Positions 1 to 9,153 of a stretch of DNA of 64,000 bases are shown piece after piece. Numbering within the stretch: position 1 is the stretch's first letter; the number at the start of each line of letters is the position of its first letter. Both the position numbers and the translations under genes were made by a program. Below the pieces are notes generated by a model, which did not search any database, was not told where the DNA came from, and saw only the letters and a program-made list of their open reading frames with translations. Source of the DNA: Astrothelium macrocarpum (lineage: Eukaryota > Ascomycota > Dothideomycetes > Trypetheliales > Trypetheliaceae); NCBI GenBank assembly GCA_021030915.1, contig JAGEMR010000044.1, positions 124,001 to 188,000 on the forward strand, read 5' to 3'.

Positions 1-1778
1 CAGTGTAATCGCCTTCTGCAACGTCCATAACACGGTACCGTTGGATTGTCCCTGGGGGCTTCTCACTCTCCAGCGCATCAGCGGGTAGGTGGAGGGGTAT
101 TGGGGAAAGTTTCGCTTACAGGTGGACGAGCTGTGAAAGATGGCCTGTGACTTTGGGTCACCATCACCTCTGCCGTTGTAAATGCTTCATCGTCAATTTC
201 GCCTCCACCAAAGTCATCTTCATCATCGTCGATCAAGATTGTTTGGCCATTGTTTTTTATTCGAGGGGAATACTCAACAATGTTTTCCGTGACTGTCGAA
301 GCTCCAGCATTCTCCTGTAGGCCCATGGAATCCCTTGTCTCTGTTTGGTCGCGAGTAGTTTGTGGCCTTGAGTCGTACAGGGATGCAACATTCTCCATGT
401 CTACGGCAAACAAGTCTTCATCATCGTCAATATCATCAAAGAAGCCCTTTGACTTTTCAGCGTTATCTAGCAAGGGTGAGGCCTGGCGCTTTGGCGGCTG
501 AGTGACATTGCCATTTGGAGATGCAACTTCATTCACGCACAGTTTTCTGGCTGCTTCTGTCCGGGACGCTGCATGTATCGGACTCTCGTTGGCAAAGTCG
601 GAGGACATTGGCTGGCACACTCGACCACCTTCCTCGTGTATTTTAAAGCTGGGTGCTAACGAGCGCAAAGCGCTTTTGTTATCAACTTTTTCACTGAACA
701 ACCCCTCTGAAATCGGTGCTAGCTTTCGAAGAGGAGAAGTCAGTTGAGAAGGGTTATTGTCGAGGATACTGCGTTCAGGCAACGGCGATGAGCTTGGTGG
801 GTCATCATTTGTATGCGGCACGATAGGCTGCTTCAAGAGCGTCTCCTGCATGCACTCTACGAGGAAGCCAACTCTAGACGTCTTCGAACCGTCTGCAGCA
901 ACATTGAAAACCTGAAACTCACGATCAGCGACAGCATCTTCAATACGTTCTCTATACACAGCGGCTGTAGTTTTCCTCCTTTTCTTCTGATTGTTTGACA
1001 ATTGGTTTCCCTCACTTGCCCATCTCCTCAGAGCTTTTTTGCCGCCAGAGGCACGGATACCGGGTGATCTGGGAGAAGCTTCATTCATGAGCCGGTTTAA
1101 TGTAGGCTGCGGTAAGACATCGACGGGCTCTCTGCTTGATGCGCCAGGTGCATAACGATTCCACAAGTCTGCTATTGGATCTGCTTGTGGGGTTCGGCGT
1201 ATTTGCTTGATGTGTTCGAAGGGAATGCTTTGTCCTTCTCTACCAAACTGTGCTGATGGATCATGCTGCGAAGAAGCAGGAGAAGAGCTTGCGGCACGTT
1301 TCCTTGACCTACTAACCGGAGTTTTGGTGGTGCTGCCGGAACTGTTCGGTAGCCAGTGGAGCTGGTCTTCGGGAGAGACGTCTTGCGGAACTTGTCGTCT
1401 TGTAGACTCATCAACGTTGCCAATGAGGTCGACGAGCGGCAGTCTTGTGGCTGGGGTCGCAGGCGGGCGTCCTAGCTCTGCTGTGATTTCTACACTAGCA
1501 CCAGCACTCTCATGAGCTCGTGTATCCTGTCCAGTGGTTGTTTGGTAGCCGCTGTTCTGGAACGCATTTTCTTTCTCGATTTCAGACATCTCTGGCACTG
1601 GGGGTCTTCCTTCAATAAATTGAAAGGCCTTTAGTTTTGATCTGCTTTCGACAGATGGCATTATTGGTGTCTGGTTCTCGGCGTGCGATTTGGAAAGGTT
1701 ATGAGGTCGGGTTGGTTGCGCATATTTTCGAGAGGGACGGGCCTGCGGTTCGAAGAATGATCTCTGCCGTGTAGACAT
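1..1778 (-). CDS. dna2: DNA2 replication helicase/nuclease, N-terminal part (partial at window edge)
   Basis: Exon 1 (1778-120) encodes a 553-residue, mostly disordered, Ser/Pro-rich region starting MSTRQRSFFEP. It carries two acidic patches near residues 447-462 (DDIDDDEDLF) and 515-535 (IDDDEDDFGGGEIDDE). An intron begins with GTAAGC at 119 and has a GCTGAT branch site; after it the frame reads GTIQRYRVMDVAEGDYT and leaves the window. That peptide resembles the conserved entry to the Dna2 core, and the upstream TPATRLPLVDLIGN segment also resembles fungal Dna2. In the family, Dna2 is a nuclear 5' flap nuclease/helicase for Okazaki fragments and end resection. The nuclease, Fe-S and helicase domains would lie outside the window. 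The start is the second in-frame ATG; one 12 codons upstream is also open. The 3' splice site is ambiguous (AG at 68, 62 or 59, all in frame). The family call rests on the last peptide and general layout. Confidence 0.8.
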
Positions 1779-2109
1779 GGAAGCATGGACGATAATGATA
1801 TGGTCAAGCCCCACGCGTCGCGGAAGACGCGATCCTTGTTTCTCTCATCGGTGGGGGGCTGTTCCGAGACCACGTGATCTATTACGCGCTACCTATCTAC
1901 ATTGGGTACCTAAGGTGAGGTACCTCGGCCAGCTCCAGCCACTCTGTAATCAGCCACTATTACCTACTTACTATCTATCGGGATTCGATCATCTGAGGCT
2001 TGACCCATTTGACGACTGTCGCATCAAGTCCCCGAGTGCTCATCGCAAGTTCGTGTGTGCCCTTTCCATAGCGCACTGCCATTGTTCCAAGCTTCATTAT
2101 CTGGCCAAT
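1779..2109. promoter_or_regulatory. Divergent promoter between dna2 and the mitochondrial carrier
   Basis: This is the 331-bp gap between two divergent start codons. It holds a CACGTG E-box at 1871-1876 and a cluster of TACCT/AGGTA words at about 1890-1926. No coding region is convincing. Binding of bHLH factors to the E-box is inference only. Confidence 0.5.
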
Positions 2110-3333
2110 ATGTCTCAAGAGAAGCCTCTCCCGTTCATATACCAGTTTGCTGCCGGCAGGTTTTCCGTGTCTGGATGTCAAGAGACACTCGCTAACCGCA
2201 TGTCTAGGTGCTGTTGCTGGTGTTTCTGAAGTCAGTCATATCCCACTTTCTTACAGGCCTATCGCCCTCACTAACCGTTGGCGTTTAGTAGATTCTTGTC
2301 ATGTATTTGAACTTGGTCCGTTTCCCGAGAATGGCCTTCATTAACTCCGGCTTAGGTACCCGCTTGACGTTGTCAAAACTCGAGTGTACGTCATAAAAGC
2401 GACACGGCCACCTAACGCCTATGGATGAAACTGAGGCAGTAACAGACAATTACAAACGGGGGCTGGTACAGGTGCTGACGCCTACAATGGCATGCTAGAT
2501 TGCTTTCGAAAAATTATAGCACGGGAAGGGTAAGTGCAGCGGTTCTGGCAATCGATGTATGCTGAAACTTTGGAAAGATTTTCTCGGCTATATCGAGGGA
2601 TTGAGGCCCCTATCTTAATGGAGGCACCCAAGAGGTAAGCACGAATGATGGGTATCTGATCTTGATCATTGACACGACTTTTAGGGCCGTTAAGTTTGCT
2701 GCGAATGACGAATGGGGGAAAGTATATCGAAAGGCCTTTGGAATCGACAAAATGAACCAATCGCTCTCCATTCTTACCGGCGCCAGTGCTGGAGCTACCG
2801 AAGCCTTTGTTGTTGTGCCGTTTGAATTAGTCAAGATCCGATTACAGGACAAAGCACAAGCCCATAAATACACTGGAATGATTGACTGCGTTACCAAGAT
2901 TGTTGCGCAAGAAGGTGTTGCCGCAATGTACCAAGGTCTGGAGAGCACCATTTGGCGACACGTTTTATGGAATGCCGGATACTTTGGCTGCATATTTCAG
3001 GTGCGCTCGCAAATGCCCAAAGCAACGGACAAAGCCACGCAAATGAGAAATGATGTCGTGTCTGGAACAGTCGGCGGCACCGTAGGTACAATGCTGAACA
3101 CACCAATGGATGTCGTCAAGTCCCGTATCCAAAATTCGCCCAAAGTTGCCGGTCAAGTACGAAAATACAATTGGGCATGGCCGTCACTGGTAACAGTCTA
3201 TCGTGAGGAAGGCTTTGGTGCCCTTTACAAAGGTTTCTTGCCAAAGGTCCTTCGGTTAGGTCCTGGTGGTGGTATTCTTCTTGTTGTTTTCACAGGGGTA
3301 ATGGACTTTTTCCGTAGTGTCCGAGGAGAATAA
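2110..3333 (+). CDS. odc1: Mitochondrial 2-oxodicarboxylate carrier (SLC25 family)
   Basis: Seven exons (2110-2155, 2208-2230, 2292-2302, 2356-2385, 2446-2529, 2578-2634, 2685-3333) join to 299 residues. This is close to the usual mitochondrial carrier length. All three carrier signatures are present: PLDVVKTR, PFELVKIR and PMDVVKSR, each opening one of three tandem two-helix repeats. The sequence resembles Odc1/Odc2, inner-membrane exchangers of 2-oxoadipate and 2-oxoglutarate, which link lysine metabolism between mitochondrion and cytosol. Exon 3 is only 11 nt. Intron 1 must use a GC donor (GCAGGT at 2156) to keep frame; its GCTAAC branch site and TAG acceptor are good. Introns 2 and 3 also have CTAAC-type branch sites. 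The family is certain; the precise substrate is inferred from similarity. Confidence 0.9.
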
Positions 3334-3514
3334 CTTCCCGATTCATAAAATCGCCCTCCCTGGGCGCTGCGTTCGGAATTAGAGAAGGTCTGACCTGATA
3401 TGTACAAGATATCCAGCGCCTTGTTATACGCTTGTATCTGCGATGATATCTATTTTGTGCGGGAAGTCAGCATGGAATGTTACATAGAGTCATCTAGCTT
3501 GTAAATAGGAAGGG

Positions 3515-3520
3515 AATAAA
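3515..3520 (+). terminator. Possible polyadenylation signal of the carrier gene
   Basis: An AATAAA hexamer lies about 180 nt after the carrier stop codon and about 100 nt before the NPR3 start. Fungal poly(A) signals are loose, so this is only a candidate. Confidence 0.3.
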
Positions 3521-3616
3521 ACAATCTTTGTTCTTGATCTTCTCCTTGCTATCGGATGAATTTTGAAATACTTTGGTTAGTTGTGATCCTTCGTTCTTCA
3601 CCTCCGCACTCTTCCG

Positions 3617-6254
3617 ATGCAGTCCACTCCACTTCCCCCAAATCCCCACCTGCGCGCTATCTTTCTCGTCATTCAATCGCGTACGGGCCCTCGTTTCGTA
3701 TTCCATTACCCTGCGAGACCGTCAATCTACCAAGACAGTGCAAAGCGTCAATCTTCACAATATACCGCCCACGGCACCAATACCACCCCAAGCGACGATT
3801 CCGAATCTAGCAGTTCCGATGACTCAGCTTCGAATTCGGACACTAATGGAGATGATCATGCTGGAGTCATTAGTCGGATCAGTGGAGGCAAGAGGTATGA
3901 TGTCGCAACTGGCGGATCGACAACCGGAAGGAGATCTAAAGGAACACGGGGAAGTATAGTTGACGAGGAAGACGAGCATTCCAGTGACAGTAGTAATGGC
4001 GACGGAATTCAGAACAAAGTCGGAAGAGAAGATAGCAAGGCACATCATAGAGGGACGGCAGAATGGGAGAAGGTCTTCGGTTACAGTACAGACGGCCTGC
4101 AGAAACTATTATGCCCGCCAAGAACATTTCACAAAAAGCGCTTCGAGGTCTGCTTAGACGGGCTCGTCTTCCTTGGCTGCCCAATGTTTGTGAGAGAGGA
4201 TGGGCTTTGGAGAAGGCACAAAAGACCTGAAAGACATTTGGAGCAGTTCGATAGCAGAGGTTCTAACAATGTTCAACCTGGTATCGAAGGGGACGTACAA
4301 CACGAGGCAAAGGTTTCCGGCCAAGAGAATGACGCTGAAAAAAGGATCTACAGTAAGCGCTTTCAATGATCCCCAACAGCTGCAGCTGCAAGGCTGAACT
4401 CCGAGGTTACAGTGAAATCGAGTAAAGAATCCAAATTGACCATGTTCCATGTCGTTTTCGTGATGAACCCTCCCGCGCTGGAGTATCGTATTCGCCTGGA
4501 TGACATGTATCGAAACGTTGCCAGGGAATTCGCAAAGATATTGAAGGTTGAACAAGCACAGTCGTTGTACATCTGGTCTCAATCCAAAGCAATTCTTGGG
4601 CTGAAGCAGAGAGGCATGGACGAAGGTCAGCCTCCCGCATTACGAAATAAAGCCAACATACGATGCTAATTTTGTTTTAGGGATTCCGATCAGCGCATTA
4701 TGGAACGAGATCAGGCGTCAGTCATCGCTGGCAGATTGCATTGCAGATGTTTACAATGCTGTGTCAAATTCCAAGATAGCACACTTGAAGCTCTCCTCGC
4801 CTGTTGAGATTCCGCTTCAGATTCCGCAGCCATCATCAACTTTCCAGGCGTCCACTCCTATCAACCCGCAGCTTCCCGGTCTATGGTTGACTACCACCAA
4901 TGTCATAGAATCTGACTCGCACGGCATGATTAGTCCATACATGGGTATCTTACTCCTACAAGATGCTGACACTATCCTCAAGGACCTGGCAAGAGAAGAA
5001 CAGGAGCTGTCTGCCGCCCTAATCTACTTCGTCCGTAATCTCATACCTATCAAATCCCTTTTAAAATTGTCAAAAATTATGAAGCTATCATTACAGGAAC
5101 TCCAGTATCTCTCCGACCATTTAATATCGGGAAGGCGGGCAAGAGCAGTGCCGCCCTTACATCCCCGCGACACATATATTGTCTCCCCAAATGCCGATAT
5201 GCGTCAGCTGAGCGCTGCCACTGAAGCTTTTGCCCAACGCTTCCCAACTTTTCCTTCCCTGCCGAAAATGCTGGCCATGTTGTCTGGAGTGCCAAAAACG
5301 TATGGCATGCTTATGCCAAGCAAGGATCATCGGCCAGCATATGTGGATATCTTGGCTTGGCTCATGAGAGGCGGCTGGGTAACACAATTGCGAACGTTTG
5401 CATGGGTCCGCCTCACTCCTGAAATACAGCATAAAGCCTATCTAAAAATACTAAGAGCCCAGGCTGAGCGAGCCGCTGCTGTTGCTAGAGAAGCTGAAGA
5501 AGACATTTCAAAGACCAGATCAGATCAGCATCAGCAAAGCAGCTCAGAGCATTCAGTCTCTCGTGTCAGGACACGAGGATCTAGCGGTAGCAGCCAAAGA
5601 CCGATAGATGCGATTAGCTATAGTGAACCTTCCCCACGATCAACACCATTGCCAAGTACACCGCAAGACCATCGCTCTCCGATTCAGACACCAATCTCAG
5701 CTGTGCCCGGGTCGGCGCCTGAATCAGCGCCTGAACCAGATCTACTTTCTCCAATATTATCTGCCCTCCGCCCACCATCACGACCCGCCTCCGCAACAGG
5801 TAGCATTAGTAGTATCCGCACTGCAGTCCACAATCCTGCCAATGCAGAGTCACTTTCCGCCATCCAAGCTTCACGTTCTCCATTGTTATCTACTCGATCT
5901 CCTTCCTTTGCGCCATCTCCGTCGATATCACCATACCTATCTACAGATCCGCAACACTATCTATCTTTATGGCCAGTTCCCTCCATGTCGGATCTCGTAC
6001 CGCTTGTTGCTTATGATACGCACAATGCAGCTACGAAACAATTTTTCGACGCCGCTCTCACGCTCTTAGGTGAAGACTTGGCCAAGGATGACGATGAAAT
6101 GAGAAGACTGTGGCCAAGATTCGTGAAGTATTTCAACGGCAAGTGGGCACTGGAAGAGATAAGCGTGCGAGAAGGTCTGAAGAGGGCAAGAGTTCAAGCG
6201 GTGGTGGGGAAACTGAGAGAAGAGGGACATTTGTGCATTGTGAGGCACTGGTGA
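3617..6254 (+). CDS. npr3: Npr3, GATOR1/SEACIT subunit
   Basis: Three exons (3617-4352, 4413-4625, 4681-6254) give 840 residues. The N-terminus (LRAIFLVIQSRTGPRFVFHYPARP) is the longin-type start of the Npr3/NPRL3 family. It is followed by a Ser/Asp-rich loop, then TMFHVVFVMNPPALEYRIRL, a core through about residue 560, a Ser/Pro-rich linker and a C-terminal winged-helix-like segment ending in EGHLCIVRHW. Npr3 pairs with Npr2 at the vacuole/lysosome in the GTPase-activating complex that restrains TORC1 when amino acids are scarce. The second intron has a GCTAAT branch site and TTTTAG acceptor. The first intron (4353-4412) is set by the need to join frames; its branch site is weaker. The gene is 283 bp downstream of the carrier on the same strand. 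Confidence 0.9.
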
Positions 6255-7542
6255 ATGTTTCCAGCGGTCCAACGAGTCCGTATGCAACAGTTCCTACAGC
6301 TCTGTACAACTTGGATTCATCTCGTGTCCGAGTTCACTTGCAATGCACTACACAATTGCAAATCGAGGGTTGCCCTTGCCGTGAGGCCTTTTCGTCTTCT
6401 GTCATTCCATAGGTCCTAATTTCACGACCACAGTATTGTCTGGCCGTGCATACCAATCAGTGCAAAATTCGACACAACCCAGTGCCGATGGCTACAAAAC
6501 TATATCTCTTCCGCCGCTGGTTCTTGTAGTTCCATTTTGATGATTTACCGTTTCAAGACAAGTTGGTGCGTGGCGGATTCTGCGTGCTCTGCAATCACGA
6601 ACGTTCCACTCCATCAGCAACGCCGACAGGATCAATTACGTCAACAATAGCGAAGAATTGTTAAGAACAGGGCCAATAGTAAGCTATTTGATGTGATACA
6701 ATGGATATATAGAATGTCATACGATGTCCGCAATTATTTGAACAATGCCTTCCCGATCATTTACTGACAAAGGAATTCTATGTCGAATTAACCTTCTTGA
6801 ACCCAAGATGATTGAGCCTTTTTCCCTTTCCGTTTAACCATGACCTATCCAAAGCTCCTAATAAACGTTAACGAATAACTACTTACAGCTACCGTACCGG
6901 ATTTGAGACTGCAATTATGATGCTCTACTATCCCTACTTGGTACCAAAAATAGCCAGATGATATTTGTTTGGTAATTTTTTACATTGTATTCGATTTTTT
7001 ATGTGGTTGTTTTGTTTGAAAGTCTCGTTGTATCATAATTTATAGAATAGTCAAGCATATCGCATAGCACTTTTGCTGATTAACTTTGTAAATATTATCG
7101 ATAGTGCTGAGAAGGTTTACGAGCTTGCTGCCACAATTGATAATTGAATGTCACGCGCACGCTCTCGACATGGTAAGCATCCGCGTTATCAGTAACGGAA
7201 ATCTTGTTGATTTGATTGCTTTATTCTGGATTGTTTAGAAAAGGAAAAGGAGAGAAAAGAAAACAGCTTGAGTACTTGCGATCTTCGTATTGGACGATTT
7301 GGTGGCTTAAATTTTATGCTCATTAGACAGTAGTGCCACTAGGGAGAGGATCTTAACCACCTTCCACGGATTACCACATCAATCTTACTTCATCAGGCCT
7401 GCCCGTCTCCCTCTACTGCCATGTGACTCGAATGGTTCCAGAACGTCTCATTGATATTATCCATGAACTGGCGATGCAGCTTTCCAAAAATACTTCGCAT
7501 AACCGTCTCCTCGACTGCACCCTTAATGGAGTCCTTGTTCAT
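6255..7542. other. Gene-free AT-rich interval
   Basis: This lies between the 3' ends of NPR3 and the minus-strand glycosyltransferase. The part from about 6,700 to 7,330 is clearly richer in A/T than the flanking genes. I see no gene, RNA or repeat. The ORF at 7423-7806 (+) is the antisense shadow of the glycosyltransferase. Confidence 0.6.
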
Positions 7543-8560
7543 CTAGTAATGTCTGATGAATTTGCCCGAACAACCTCTACCTCCTTCAGGTGCTCCATTC
7601 GCCTCATCGCACGGCAAGGTCCTAATCCAGTTCTTGTAATCAACTCTAATAAAGTTTGCAAATGCCGACTGTGCATGATAGAAGTCATTCATCCAACGAT
7701 CACAGCCCTCATAGCGCCCGCCATCGGGGCATTGCACCCAATTGCGCACGATCTCACGAGTCTTTGGATTGTTCTGCGCAATGATGAAACCACAATTCTG
7801 GTTTAACACGCCGTGGGTGTCGTAGTTGTGGCCCTCGTCAGGGTCAGAAGCAAGTGCGAGGGAGATGCTGGACGAGATGTTCCAGTAAGAGAGCAGATAT
7901 TCAAGCGGTATCTCGGGGCGGTTGAAGACGATATCGCCGTCGGTGAGGATGACGAAGCGGTATTGGGAATCAAGGACCGTGTAAAGCTCTTTGACCTTTA
8001 GCCAGGTGTTGTAGCGGTCGGTAAAGGGGGATGTTTGGACGAATTTGTAATCGTAGCCATGCATGGTAGCTGGAACGCTTGGTTAACGATGCTTGTGATT
8101 TGCGGATATGGGGAATCGGGATTTACCATATAGATAATGTCCAAGTCGGCCGGCCGAGGTTCGTTGAACATTCTTCCATTCCAGGCTTGATATGTTCATC
8201 ATCCCCCCTTCCATGTCATAGGGCCTGGAGTCTACATCAATCAAGCAGATCTGCTTTCTCAGAGGCTCGGGATACAAGGTCAGATCAGGAAGATCAAAGT
8301 TAGCGTTGGTGGGAAAGGCCGACGCTGTTGGTGTTGAGGCCACTGGAAACGCTGCATGTTGGATAAAAGCAAATTTATGAGTCAACCGGGAGAGACCGAA
8401 TGCATGTCTTGATATCTGTAAGATCAAATAAGCTAAGCAGCGTAAGGGGCGGTAATTACCTAGACCAGCACAAGTAGTAAAATGCTCCAGAAAACGTAAA
8501 TACTGCAAGCAAGATGAGTGAAACTGCGCGTCTCATTAAAGATACTGCCATGCTTGACAT
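7543..8560 (-). CDS. Golgi-type glycosyltransferase, GT34 (GMA12/MNN10)-like
   Basis: Exons 8560-8460, 8407-8127 and 8069-7543 join to 302 residues. The N-terminus has a short basic stretch and one hydrophobic segment (about residues 12-30), as in type II Golgi enzymes. The catalytic part contains MHGYDYKFVQ, W-L-K-V at the expected spacing and a metal/nucleotide-sugar motif in FVILTDGDIVF (D-x-D). Later comes NQNCGFIIAQNN, which in this fold helps form the acceptor site. The layout suits the galactosyl/mannosyltransferase family that extends surface glycans in the secretory pathway. Intron 2 has a GTTAAC branch site; intron 1 ends at AAG and is less certain. The protein is short for GT34, and a related uncharacterised nucleotide-sugar transferase family is possible. 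Donor sugar and acceptor are unknown. Confidence 0.7.
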
Positions 8561-9153
8561 AACGAGAAATGATTTCGCAGACTTGAAGACAATGACAAGG
8601 GACAGTTAAGTAATTCTATAATGCAAACTATAAGAAGGGTGGGTGCAACGCAGTCAACACACCCCTTGCGTTGAGATACACGATTTCCGCGATGTTGGGC
8701 AGAGTTAGGTCGATCAAGGGACACGGAAACATTGAATTGGTTATAAGGCTTACTTGAACTAGATATTGACCTGCCGGTTGACTTGTACAAGGTAATGGCC
8801 TCCGCTCTTTTCTTCTAAAGCTACTGTAAATGCTTATGCCATGCTCCGAATTCCTTGGCGCAGCGGTGTTTCTGAGAACAGGGTCAAATATGTACATACA
8901 AAGGCGTATAGGTGAGTGGACGGTATCGAGTAAAGTCTGGGGATGTTTGGAGTTATCAAACGCCTTGCAATGCCGCTTAAAGCATATTACGAAGCTTGTA
9001 AGAAAGGCGTAAAATCGTGGTCATGAGTAGTAACTGCTTGCCATAAGTGGATTGGAAAATTTGTCAAGGTAATGAAACGAACCAAGAAAGTTCCATGAGC
9101 ATCCTCGAAGAATATATGCATCGTGTGCCTCGATGAAGGATCCAGCAACCGCC
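8561..9153. other. Upstream region of the glycosyltransferase and downstream region of trl1
   Basis: I see no gene or RNA in these 593 bp. Short ORFs on both strands have no recognisable protein features. Confidence 0.5.
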
